Shown one piece after another: positions 51,913-62,790 of a DNA stretch of 64,000 nt (its first letter is position 1; every line of letters begins with the position of its first letter). Under the pieces are notes generated by a model, which ran no database searches, was not told the DNA's origin, and worked only from the letters and a program-made list of their open reading frames with translations. Source of the stretch: Otis tarda (Eukaryota > Chordata > Aves > Otidiformes > Otididae). Location of the stretch: positions 71,168,463 to 71,232,462 of the forward strand of contig CM048554.1 of NCBI GenBank assembly GCA_026413225.1, in the 5' to 3' direction. Both the position numbers and the translations under genes were made by a program.

Positions 51913-54386
51913 GTGAGATGGCAATTTTGTAGTGCCTTCCCTTCCTGTGAGCAGTATATGTTCCTTACTGTTCCCTTTGAGTCTATATCAGAGCTGGCCT
52001 TCAGCAACAGAGCAATGGAGTCAACTAGAAAGTAAGAAAAATATAAAACAACAACTACTAAAATTGTTTCCCATTCATCTGAAAACATGTTGGCAGAAAA
52101 CTGGCATTGCTTCAGCAGACAGAGCTTCCCAGAGGGTTTGAGATAGCTGGCAAAATCTGTGGATAAGAGCTGCCAAAAAAATAGAATAATGGACAATAAA
52201 TTTCAAAGTATCAGCCATACCATAGAAGAATCACCAGAAATTGGACAATTTATTAAGATTAATCAATCTAACTGAGAGATGAGTGGAACACGGTGCTTAC
52301 CTTCTGTGTGAGAAGGACAAAAATGGGAAACCGCTTTGCCAGCTGTGTGGTAATCCTGAGATGCAAAGTTAAAGTAATAACAGACAAAAAAATGTTGGAC
52401 TTTGGTGATGTAACAAATTACTTAGAAAGGATTATTATAGCACTGACAAAGCTTACATGTATGTAAGTATGTGCACCAAGGTTTATAAATATATACCAGT
52501 TGTCAGTTAGATACATCAACATAATCTCTAACATTTTCCATCAACTTTCTCCAGAAATATAGCAAATTCTTTTCATAGCTATTCATAAAAAAGGACCAAC
52601 CCATGACAAAACTGGGAAAACAATGGTATCTTTCCAAACAGCTAGTAAATCATCAGATAGTGACAACATAATTAAAAAAAAAAAAAAAAGGCAAAATAAA
52701 ACACTCAAATAAACCTACACCACAACCAAAAGTTAAACTGTCTTGCAGAAATTAACTTTAGAAAATGCCAGGGAAACATAAAGTTAGCAAACTCGCATTA
52801 GAAAATGCAAAGACATATTCCTTCCTTCCAAATAACGTTAGTTCACAAATCTGCCCTAAAATCTTCACTCTTTTGTTTTTTGAAATTAGCATGTTTTAGC
52901 TTTCTCATGCATATACATCTTTTCATACCTAACTTCACAGTGTTCATCTACCAGCTCAACCCTACCCTAATGCAAATATTTAAATGACACAAGCCAATGC
53001 AAATATTTAACTGACATCAAAATATTAATAATCTTCTTGAACTCAGAAGGCCAAGGGCAGTTACTGTGGGATATCCACAATGCATACCTCAGGAGGAGGA
53101 AAGCAAGGCAATTTAAATAAATTAGAAGCCAAGGAGAAGTGGAACGTTGTCACCATAGCAGAGATTCCTTTATGCTCTCCTAAGGGCTCATGCCACAGCT
53201 CCCACTTGTGCAAATGGTAACACATATCTGCACTTACTTGAAACATCATCGCCTCACATAAAGTCCACAAATCCAGTGCAATAGGTACTTGTGCCTGTTT
53301 GCAGCTGGAGGGCGAAAATCACATTTGTCAGTCACAGGCAGCAACAAAATGACCACCCTGGGCAATTCTCCAGGTAAAACAAATCTCCAGGGCCAAAATA
53401 ATTCAGTTCTGCTTTTGTACTCTACAGGTAGCATTAAAATACTCCTCAAGGACAGGAGAGTATAGGGATGATTTCTCCCACAGAGGAACATGCAAAATCA
53501 ACACATCTTTGGATGTCAATTAGTTTTTTCTCTTCTGGTGGTGTGATGAGCTGTACTGCAGTCTGCAAGCACATTAAGGTGAAGTTTCCCAAACATATGC
53601 CTCCAGGCAACACAGCAGGATCATCCTTTAAATATGGACATCTAAAACGAAGCCCTCCCTTGAGCACCAATGTGCAGGAAAATACTCCTGCCAACAAGTT
53701 AGTGACTTGTAATGGCAGACAAATATACTCTTAGTTCTACCATGTTTGTTCCAACTTTTGTTGTCTAGATGCAGGCTCTTAATAGTCCAGTCCAAGATGC
53801 AACGAAAATACAAGCAGATTCTGATATCTAACAGGTAAAGACAGGTCTTTACACGCTATCTCAAGTAAAGTGTGACTTTCAGGTGACTTCAGGCACAAAA
53901 GCAACTTGCCTTCTTCCATTCTGACAGCATTGGCAAGGATTTCAACTTGATTTTTTTCATTATCACTGAAAAATATTCAATTATTTTCCTCTAGGTTTTT
54001 TACCAGATCTGGGGTCCATTTAGCAGATTTCCATGCCTAAAGTTTAGCTCATCTACCTGAAACCAATATTATCCCTGGTATTGACATCACATGGCATAAA
54101 AAAAAATATATTAAACAATGCAATTTCAAACAACATTGCTCACTTCAGTTAGTGTTACACGTGAGAGCAGGAAGAAGTGTGTAACAGCTAAAGAACAGAG
54201 AGGCCTTGGTGGGGGCGTGGGAGAGACGTCTGCTTGTTTTGACTTGTCCAAAGTTACTTGTGAATTTCTATGACTGAAGATTTAACTGCCTAGGTTCAAC
54301 TGCCTCTGAACAATCCGTTCATTTTTTGCATACATGTTGTCCTCCTAGAAGCAGTCACTAAACACAGCTTTATTTATCTTCTACAG
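51913..54386. other. Unique DNA with a cluster of minus-strand frames
   Basis: Three overlapping minus-strand frames of 69-83 codons occupy 53061-53697. None has recognisable content or paired splice sites. Poly-A lies at 52674-52689. Confidence 0.45.
52969..53021. repeat. Imperfect 27-bp direct repeat
   Basis: AATGCAAATATTTAAATGAC at 52969 and AATGCAAATATTTAACTGAC at 52996 form two adjacent 27-bp units differing by few bases. Each contains ATGCAAAT, the octamer bound by POU factors. A regulatory role is only a guess. Confidence 0.7.
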
Positions 54387-54424
54387 TGTCATCCAGCTGA
54401 CTATAGTTTAGCACTAACATGGAG
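54387..54424 (+). other. Candidate 38-nt micro-exon (speculative)
   Basis: The tract TTTATTTATCTTCTACAG precedes it and GAG before GTAAGT follows it, both near-ideal. Only the frame beginning at its first base is open (CHPADYSLALTW plus two bases). That frame is phase-compatible with splicing from the candidate at 51850-51912. No family is recognised. It may equally be a chance pairing of good sites. Confidence 0.22.
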
Positions 54425-54496
54425 GTAAGTTGAGGAGGAAAGAAAAGAAAGATAAGAAGGAAACGAGGGAAGAAAAAAGTCCCTATGTTTTCCCTC

Positions 54497-54779
54497 TCAT
54501 AGAATCATAGAATGATTTGGGTTGGAAGTGACCTTAAGGATCACCTAGTTCCAACTCCCCTGCCCTGGGCAGGGACACCTTCCACTGGACCAGGTCACTC
54601 AAAGCCCCATCCAACCTGGCCTTGAACACTTCCCGGGATGGGGCATCCACAGCTTCTCTGGGCAACCTGTTCCAGTGCCTCACCACCCTCATAGTGAAGA
54701 CTTTCTTCCTTATATCTCATCTAAATATACCCTCTTTCAGTTTGAAACTATTACCCCTTCTCCTATCACTGCATGTCCC
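54497..54779 (-). mobile_element. CR1 LINE 3' end fragment, short, antisense
   Basis: Reversed tail repeats (TCATAGAATCATAGAATGAT) are followed by about 260 bp of antisense 3' UTR and ORF2 end, closely like the copy at 4270-4580. It is truncated near CTATCACTGCATGTCCC. This is the shortest CR1 insertion in the window. Confidence 0.92.
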
Positions 54780-56513
54780 AAGCCAACTGTTTTGGAAAGA
54801 AACCTGAAAATGATGAGGTGTGAAAACCTGTAGAAGAACCAGGAAAAGCAGTCCAGAAAACATCACCTCAGTAAGATGTGGCATAGTTAACAACAGCAGC
54901 AGAGGAGAAGGAGACCAAATATATTTTTAATTTTTTTAAAAGCATAGTGAAGGGTCTGTCCATCCCCAGGAACTATTAGGAAGGATTTGCAACTACAGCT
55001 CATCTGAGGAAATCAGAGAACAGAAATTTATTTGTACAGGAGTTACTACATTGTAAATAGTCTATCTTGTAGGTTTGGCATATTTATATATGAATATATT
55101 TGAATTTCTAACCTTTAAATTTGGCTGATGTTTTTTCTAAGGAATAAGAAGTTGTTTGCTCATCAGTGGGTGTAGATGTGTTCGTCACTTTGCCTAGAGG
55201 ACTCACCATATAGTTGTGGCTTGGCCCTTTTCATGCTGATCTGCCATCCTGCTTACTGGCAAAAAAAAAAGGTGTTAGAGATTATTCAGCAAGCTGCACT
55301 TCATGCCTGTGAACAACACATTTTTATTTGTTCATTCATTCTGGTGATATAATTTAAAAGAACAAATTCAACCAGACTCTGGCATATATTCACAGATGTG
55401 CTATAATTGCTAGTGCTTCTCCTTATCCCAAAGGATTTTAAGCTAAGGTCTTCCTTTATTTACATGGCCCTTCTCACAGTCTTTAAGGGGAAAAACCCAC
55501 TCTTCCTCCACTGTCTTTACTGAATAGTCTCCAAATGACCCAGAGTCTATATGACAACTCAGAGAGCTGGAAGTTATGTCTCTGCCCTGAAATCCTTTCC
55601 CTGGGCGAGAAAAGATCTAAGATAATCAAGGAGCTGGCCACAATATCCTCTGTATTGCCTCTATAACATGGCAACAGGCACTCTCTAACTTTCAAATTCT
55701 CTCAATATGTCCTAGTAAATGGTTATACATGATTCCCCATGGCTGTGTGCATTCACCAGTTAGATTAGATTTGTCTCCTCTGAAGAAGCTTATACAAAGA
55801 ATTGATCAGCTTCATTTGGATTTGACTCTAACAGGGGCACTTGAGAGTGAAAAATACTGCAAATATATTCTTTTAAAGCAAAAGATCAAGATCTGGATTA
55901 CAAAGTCAGAAACAGGATGGCAAAAAAAAAAAGAAGAACTAATACAGTGCAGTTCTTGAGTTAAACCTGACCAATCCAATTCCTCCTTAGCTAGCCAGAT
56001 AACTCCCCATCAGGCAATCTAAGATATCTCTCCACCACATACTCATATTCTGTCTTTCAGGTGCTACTACACATACTGGAACTCAATTCATACCCCAAAA
56101 AAATGCATATCCAAGACTTGCTTTTTAGAGTTTTGAAGATGTTCTTGCAACACTAGTTGTTTTTTCCATCTAGCCTTCCATAGTAAAAAACTAGACTATA
56201 GCTCCTCGAGCCTATGAATACTGAAACAACTTTCAATCTAGGCTTGCTGGGAACAGCACCACCTTTTGCATGATCATAGTTCATTAAGTTGCCAATTTCC
56301 AATCTTTTTCTCCCTATTCTGACTAGGAAGTAAGTTGACTAGATGGCTGGCTAGCCAGACAAGTTAATGTTCCTTAGAACAAAACTCCTTCTTTGCAACA
56401 GGAAAAAGTGACATAAAAAGTACAGCCTGCCAGCTGTTATCATACTCCATTAGCTTCTTGCAGAGAGCAAACACAAGACATCAGTAATACAGATTCTACA
56501 CTTTTACAAGGAA

Positions 56514-56543
56514 GTATAAGGCAGTATAAGGCAGTATAAGGCA
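56514..56543. repeat. Three tandem copies of a 10-bp unit
   Basis: GTATAAGGCA occurs three times without change. It is a small minisatellite-like expansion. Confidence 0.9.
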
Positions 56544-57436
56544 CCCTCAAAGGTTGTTGTCAGCATTGTCAGAATTCATCAGCTCAACTGAGGAGGTTGA
56601 AAGTCTTGTTATAGGAATCAGGGGACCTTTATGAGATCTCCCATGCCCTCTGTTCTCTGTAGAGAATCATGAGGCAGTTCATCCCTGCAGTTAAGATGAT
56701 TATTTTTGGTTCCAGCCAGAGGTGCTCAGGCACAAGTGCCAGACTTCGCATTCTTGCAGCTATAGCCACTTCTGCTGGTATAGAAAAGAAGATGCTGCCT
56801 GCTCAGCTCTGCTTGTTTCCATGTCTGTCTGAGGCTGGGGAGGACATGGAGGAGCAGCAACCCCCCAGAGGCTGACCAGCAAGGATCATGACATGGTCCC
56901 ACTCAGCAGAGCAAGCTTTCCCAGGCCTGTCTTCAAGCTGGCAAAGCTCAGGGCAGGGAGGCAAAATCACACTGTGCTAGGCTCTGTACTCAAAATTTTA
57001 TTTGAATATTGCAAAGTACAAGCACCTCACTTTTCTCTTTTGGCTCTGACCCCATTTCTAGCTGTCCTCTTCTGTCAGGCTGTGAAGCCCATGTACTATA
57101 ACAGTGGGAAGCATCAGGCTGATAATCCTGCTTATCCTGGCACAACTTCACCTGGGGTCATGACTCCTCTCCAGAAACTGCTGACAATCAGTAAATAAGG
57201 CTTATGGTCACTCATTGATCAGTGACAGCAGAACAGATCATTTAAGGGAGTACACTGCATCTGTGCACTGAAAATACGATGTTCGGCGTGTGGGGGAGAA
57301 AAAGGCATCTAGGTAAAGATTACTGCAGAGTGTGAACACCCAAATGGGATGACCCAGGCTTGTAATTTTACTTCTGACACTCCTGGATTTTTCAGTCGTT
57401 GGACTTTCAACTGTAATTCTTTCTTTTTTATTGCAG

Positions 57437-57559
57437 TTTTGTGTAGGAGAAATAATAGTAGAAAAACAACTTCTAGAAAATATCAAAATTGAGAGAGATT
57501 GCAATTACAGTCTACACACACTGATGCAGGACTGCAGATTCCAAAAGGATACATCATGA
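57437..57559 (+). other. Candidate terminal exon stretch (speculative)
   Basis: A strong acceptor (TTCTTTCTTTTTTATTGCAG) is followed by 40 open codons and a TGA. The product contains GEIIVEKQLLENIKIERD, which could form a helix. No polyadenylation signal is visible nearby and no family is recognised. Its frame does not fit splicing from the candidate at 54387-54424. Confidence 0.15.
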
Positions 57560-59315
57560 GAAGAAATTCACAAAATATGTACATTTTCTTGATGTGATTC
57601 TGTGCCATTCTTCCTCTCGGAGGTGGTATCAATCTTGCAGATTAACTGCTACTCACTCAGCTACATCCTCAAAGGGATTGTGGTTCTCTTCATAAATGAT
57701 TCAGGCAGCAACAGTATACAAACTTAGCGCCTTGATGAGGAAGGAGCAGCTGCTTGATCGTTTGGTTTAGATGAATGCATCTGGCTCCCTGTTACTCAGT
57801 GCCACTGAAGTAACAGACAGAAGCTAGGAGATAAGGAGAGAGGTCTCCCATGTGAGTGCTGTAGCTCACCTCCTTGTTTTGATCACTTCCACAGGCTGAA
57901 AACCACAAAGTTTTAACAAGGAGAAAGGACTGATCTCAGCAAAATACACCAGCAGTCAGTGATAAAAACAAAGAACAGAGTATGTTTGTGTGTGAGTCTG
58001 GACAATTTTTGCCCATCTACCTTTAAAATTTGAGTTTAAGGAGAGTGCAAAGTGAGACTGTTTATATCCCCTTAGGTGCCAAATCCACATTGCACACCTG
58101 AGAAAGAGAAACCGAGACATGCTGCATAGGAGAGCAATAAGAGAATGTAGAAGTGACAAGGAAAAGAGCAGGGGGAAGACAGATGGCAAGGGACCATAAA
58201 TGAAGAGGGATAAGGATGACCTGTTGCTAGGATCTGAAGGAGACTAGAATGATCTGTTGACAGCAGAAAGAAAGCCTAAGATCTGCACCAGAACTGGGAA
58301 AATGTAGTGACTACGGGCTTCGTTGTAAGAATTGACAAGTCTGTCACTTGAACTGTTGTAGCCAAGGAAGACGTATGATGTCTGCCATGAGCAAAAGGTA
58401 TGAGATACGTGCCCTAGGCAAGAACGAATACTGATAGGAAGTGAGGGCGAGGAAAGCAGAGAAAAAACTCCCTTAGTTGCCCTTCATATTGGAACAAATG
58501 ATCCTGCCAGATTCCTGTTGAAAAAAAATCCAGAATAGCTCTGCCTGCTAGAAATGAGGCTCAAAGCAAGATGATCTATCTGGTTACTATCTCTGCCCCC
58601 AATGGGGAGAAGGCATGGGATCAACAAGAGAGTGAGGATTAAAAGATGAATTAATGGAATATGTTATTTGCATCTGAGAAGGATTTCAGATGTCTACTCT
58701 TTGGGAGGAATGAATGGGAAACAGTCTCTTGACACAAGGATTTCCTCATCAACCACAATATCTGGCTAACTTACATACCAGGATCAAGTTTCATGTGATT
58801 TAAAGTAAATAAACTGAGGAGAAGAACTTGTAAGAGTGAGCTCTGAAATCCATGCTGTCAACACATAAGAGAAAAGTGTAACAGATATGGAAACACTATG
58901 GATCAATTAATTCCTGGGAGCAGAAGAAGGGAAAAAACAAGGCGAGAAAAAGAAAGATGCTGAAGGAAGTGGTAAAGTCAGCAAGACAAAGTAGTTAATA
59001 TGATATAATCAGAAAAGGAAGGCATAAAGTCAGGAGAGGAGACAAACAAGTGCCTCAAGTCTACACATAGAAGCAAATGGAAACACTAGAATTTTATAAA
59101 GTACATACAAGCAAATACCATAAGACTCAGCAGGTAGTAGAGAAACAGGAAGGGTTGATGAGGATAAAACATAACCCATGATTCAAAGAGAGGGGAAAAA
59201 TTAAAAATGCTTAGCTATACAATTAGTCAGTCGGGTACAGGCTCTGGCTGAAAGACAGGTCAAATAAAATTCCTATAAAACTGAGGGCAAGCACAGAAAA
59301 AGCTTCTTATATGTG

Positions 59316-59610
59316 TGTTCTGGTTTCAACTGGGATGGAGTTAACTTTTTTCCCAGTAGCTGCTGTGTTTTTGATTTAGTATGGGATTTGTTTTGTGAAG
59401 AATGTTTATAATATATTGATGTTATTTGTTGTTGCTAAAGAGACCAGGGACTTTTTCCAGCTTCCCAGGTTTTGCAAATGTGCAGGTGCAAGAAGCTGGG
59501 ATGGGTATAGCCCATACAGTTGACCCAAACTGGCCAAAGAAAATGTTCCATGCCATAGACATCATGCTCAGTATACAAGTGGAATTTGGTGGGTGGGCAC
59601 CTCCCTCACT
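59316..59610 (+). mobile_element. Truncated LTR, same family as 32042-32650
   Basis: Begins TGTTCTGGTTTCAACTGGGA and shares successive blocks with the 5' half of the 32-kb LTR: TTTAGTATGGGATT, TGCAAGAAGCTGGGA, TTGACCCAAACTGGCCAAAG and CATCATGCTCAGTAT. It loses similarity near 59600, where the other copy continues for about 330 bp, so the 3' part is missing. No target duplication can be paired. Confidence 0.8.
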
Positions 59611-60854
59611 CTTTCTCTCAAGGAAAGTTTCAGATGCAAAAAGGGTTTTTCGCTGCAGTGAAAATATGGTTTAGCAATATCAGAGTAGACCAAGCAGTTG
59701 TTTGCCTACCAGATGCAATAGTGGTTTGATGCTCGTGGGAGTCTCAACAGACATGCAAAAACTGCTAGCAGTAGTTTACCATATGGGTAACACAGGGAAA
59801 AGCAAGGACAGATGCTCTGGGGCCAGAATTTGGACCACCAAAGAGGAAAATGAAGACTAAAACTCCCTGGTAGCAGGACCAACTCCAAGACTGTTATCAT
59901 ATGCAGAGCCAGAGATACAATAGCTATACATGGAAACTTTAGGAAACATGTTTCATTTAAGATCTCCACAAGGAGAGGTCTTTAGCTAAGCTGAAATGTG
60001 GAAGACTAGGATGACTTTTCAACTAGGGAACTGCCAAACAGCATGCATTTTGTGGTGATGCATCTTCTTCGACAGAGTCACAAGAGCTCTATATCCTTAA
60101 GAAAAGAGTAAAAGAAAAATCAGGAAAACTTAAATAGGAAATGTTGAATAGTTATAGCATTAAAAAAACCCCAAAGCTACACAAATTTACACATGCTTCT
60201 ACATAGGCAAAGTAAAAAACAAGGTGGTAGAACCAGAATACCTAGCTTGATGCAGCAGTCACACTGGAAACTTAAAGGAAAAACATTATTCCACTGGGAT
60301 GAGAAGTATGGGGAAAAACTACTGGACAAGTAAGTGTAACTATACATTATAAGACTTTATAATTTACACTATAAAGCTTTAATATGAAGTACAAGTTAAC
60401 AGAAGATCTGTACCTATGATACGATAGAACCCTTATGGACTGACATTTTAGATCTAACTAGGAAGAGTTGAGTACTGGGGCTCTACTGACTGGACAGTCA
60501 GGATAGCAATAGTAACCAACCAAGAGATTTGTAAGGCTATGAAGGCCTCTATGCCAACTTCCTAAAGAAATTTTTAGCCCAAGTGTCACATTACGATTGA
60601 TGACATAATATATTTTTGTATATTTTAAATGCTTAATAGTTCAGACACTCAGGAACTGCTAACAAGAAGAGTAATGTTTACTATTTGACCAACACATAAA
60701 CTCAAATTCAAAATACAGCAGAGCCCTTTCGACCTTCACAAGCTCTGAGTCGACATGTAAGCTGAAATAGAAAAAACAAAGCCATATGTTACATTTGTGT
60801 TTAACTTGAGATTGCTTAACTGACTTTCTTGGACTGGTAGAGTTTTCTAGCTCA
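59611..60854. other. Unique DNA between two LTRs
   Basis: No gag, pol or env sequence is visible, so the flanking LTRs are not the ends of one provirus (they are also of different families). Frames are short and overlapping. Confidence 0.55.
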
Positions 60855-60859
60855 CAAGC
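60855..60859 (+). repeat. Target-site duplication CAAGC, left
   Basis: CAAGC directly precedes the LTR and is repeated exactly at 62004-62008 after its last base. The 5-bp length fits an ERVL-type integrase. Confidence 0.85.
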
Positions 60860-61032
60860 TGTCATGGTTTTGTTAGTGAGGGGGGGCCTAAGGTGGTAGC
60901 TTCTGCAGGAAACTGCTAGAAGTCGCTCCCCTTTGTTCAGTGGACTCGGCCAGGCCTAGGGCAGACCTGCTGCTGGCCAAGGTCGAGCGGATTGGTAGCA
61001 GAATGTCCCGTGATAACGCCTCTGCGATAACG

Positions 61033-61039
61033 TATTTAA
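61033..61039 (+). promoter_or_regulatory. Possible LTR TATA box
   Basis: TATTTAA within CGTATTTAAGAAGG. Copy 1 has TATTTAG at the same place. It is the only TATA-like match in the first 300 bp of the LTR that is placed sensibly. Confidence 0.4.
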
Positions 61040-61270
61040 GAAGGGGAAAACAGAGAAAAAAAAGAGAAGAGAAGATGTGAAGAAGCTGAGCGGGGGCGGA
61101 GGTGCAGAGGGGGAGGCGCAGGCCTCATGGGCCTTGCAGGCCTCACCCTCTGGCCTCTCGCCAGGCAGCCGACTGGGCCCGACTTGGTCCGGCCCGGCTG
61201 CAAGAAGTGGAGAGGAGATGAGAAGTGAATAAGATGTAAAAAGATCCTGAGAGACATCTACCACCCTGTT

Positions 61271-61477
61271 GTGAGTGAGGAAAGGCTGCAGACGCCAAGG
61301 TCAGTTCAGAAAGGAGGGGGAGGAGTAATGCGGCTCCTGGCCAAGATTACCCTGCAGCCTGTGGTGACGACCATGGTGGAGCAGGTTGTCCCCCTGCAGC
61401 CCATGGAGGTCCACGGAGGAGCAGAGATCCACTTGGAGCCCATGAAGGACCCCGTACCGGGGGAGGTGGATGCCTGA
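61271..61477 (+). other. Open frame inside LTR copy 2
   Basis: A 68-codon frame in LTR sense ending at the same stop as the frame in copy 1 (minus 8434-8637). The final 54 residues match at 39 positions, including MEVHGGAEIHL against MEAHGGAEIHL. It has no resemblance to retroviral structural or enzyme domains that I know. It may be non-coding. Confidence 0.3.
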
Positions 61478-61814
61478 AGGCGGCTGTGGCCCGTGGAGGG
61501 CCCGCTGGGACAGCCGTTCTGGAGAGACTGTACTCCGTGGAAGAGATGACCCATGCCGGAGCAGTTCCACGAAGGACTGTGGCCCGTGGGAGGGACCCCA
61601 CGATGGAGCAGGGGAGGAATGTGAGGAGTTCTTCCCCCGACCATGAAGCAGCAGCATGAAACAACGTATGATGAACTGACTGCAACCCCCATTCCCTCTT
61701 CCCCCTGTGCCGCTCGGGGGGGGGAAGGTAGTAGAGATGGTGTTAAGCTTGGGAAGAGGGAGGGGTGGATGGAGGTTATCTTGTTCTCTGTCTCATTATC
61801 CTGCTGTTTGTAGT

Positions 61815-61820
61815 AATAAA
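61815..61820 (+). terminator. LTR polyadenylation signal
   Basis: AATAAA followed about 20-30 bases later by a T-rich and then GTCGAGTCTG segment. The equivalent in copy 1 reads AATAAC. Confidence 0.55.
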
Positions 61821-62003
61821 TGAATAGTTTTCCCCAAGTCGAGTCTGTTTTGCCCGTGACGGTAACTTTAAGGATTTCTCCCTGTCCTTATCTCAAACCT
61901 CGAGCCGTTTTTCCTTATATTTTCTCTCCCTGTTCTCTCGGAGGGTGGGGGGAGTGAGAGAGAGACTGCGTAGTCTGGTCCTGATCAGGGCTGAACTACG
62001 ACA

Positions 62004-62008
62004 CAAGC
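62004..62008 (+). repeat. Target-site duplication CAAGC, right
   Basis: Exact partner of 60855-60859. Confidence 0.85.
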
Positions 62009-62544
62009 CTAAGACAAAGTCATTCTGACTTTTAAAAGTCTATTTGTAGTACTCCTAAAATTAAGAATTGAATCTTTTTATGAAGCAAATATATCAGTGT
62101 TAGCAGGCAGCATACAGGAAACACACTCTTATGAGTTCCTAGCTATATCTTCTGTATAAATAAAAAGAAAGAGCATGAACATTAATGAAAGCGTGCATCA
62201 GAGCTTGTTTGAATAGCTAAACCAAGAATAAATCACAGTAGCCAAAGAACAACACAGTAAGGAGTTCTGCTACATGTTACATCAAATAGAAATATGACAA
62301 AGAAGGAGGTGTGGTCATTAAATGGAAAGTGTGCAAGGCCTAATCTGACCTGCTGGTATTACAAACCAGATATCTTACACCTAGCAATTTATACTGCAAG
62401 TAAAATGTCAGTTACAGTTTAAACATTTTAGTGGCCAATATTGACTTGGAGCCTGCAGAAAAGACAATCCAGCACTTCCCAATATCATATTTCACACTTT
62501 AATCATCCTTGCTCTTTCAGCTGGAATGTGTCTAGTTTTGGCTT

Positions 62545-62790
62545 CCAGCTGTTGGTTCTTGTTACACAGCTCCCTGACGGATTAGAAAGCTCTGTAGTAC
62601 CCAGTAACTTCTTCCCATTAAGACACTTATCCTTATTGATCACATTACATGTAGATCCTCTTTTGGATGAAAGAAACCATATTGCGCTCGTTCTGTCTTT
62701 CATTCCGATATTATCAACCTTCATACTGTTTCTGGTGATTTCTTCTGTGTTCTCAATCTTTCAGCTCGCTTCTTTAAATATTAATTCATC
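62545..62790 (-). mobile_element. Probable ancient CR1-type LINE, antisense
   Basis: Antisense landmarks of the turtle/crocodile-type CR1 3' region occur in order: GTACCCAGTAACTTCTTCCC, CACTTATCCTTATTGATCAC, GATCCTCTTTTGGATGAAAG, GCGCTCGTTCTGTCTTTCA and TTCTGGTGATTTCTTCTGTGTTC-like sequence (family form: ...TTGTGGCTCTTCTCTGAACCC). It is heavily diverged and the ends are uncertain. The 128-codon plus-strand frame over it (62441-62827) is therefore a shadow. Confidence 0.5.

Larger units (their letters stand above)
54780..59315. other. Unique DNA, no recognised gene
   Basis: No transposon recognised. It contains a 10-bp tandem repeat (56514-56543) and one acceptor-led open stretch at 57437-57559, listed separately. 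Other frames are short. Confidence 0.5.
60860..62003 (+). mobile_element. Solo LTR, 1.14 kb, plus orientation (copy 2)
   Basis: Begins TGTCATGGTTTTGTTAGTGA and ends CTGAACTACGACA, with an exact 5-bp target duplication. It aligns throughout with the minus-oriented copy at 7905-9044. A TATTTAA box lies at 61033-61039 and an AATAAA signal at 61815-61820. If these are the working promoter and poly-A sites, the transcribed repeat region would be unusually long (roughly 750 bp), and it contains the shared open frame. The downstream part (GTCGAGTCTGTTTTGCCCGT) is the best conserved between copies. No internal genes follow, so it is a solo LTR. Confidence 0.9.

Noticed and set aside
56514..56543. Short tandem repeats as a CRISPR-like array
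   Set aside because: Units of 10 bp are directly adjacent with no spacers, and the window is from a vertebrate.
61301..61692. Three overlapping minus-strand frames of 112-128 codons
   Set aside because: Antisense to LTR copy 2. Several frames are open at once because stop codons are rare in this GC-rich stretch.
59316..62003. Two plus-oriented LTRs as ends of one provirus
   Set aside because: They belong to different families, the first is truncated, no internal retroviral genes lie between, and the second has its own target duplication on both sides.
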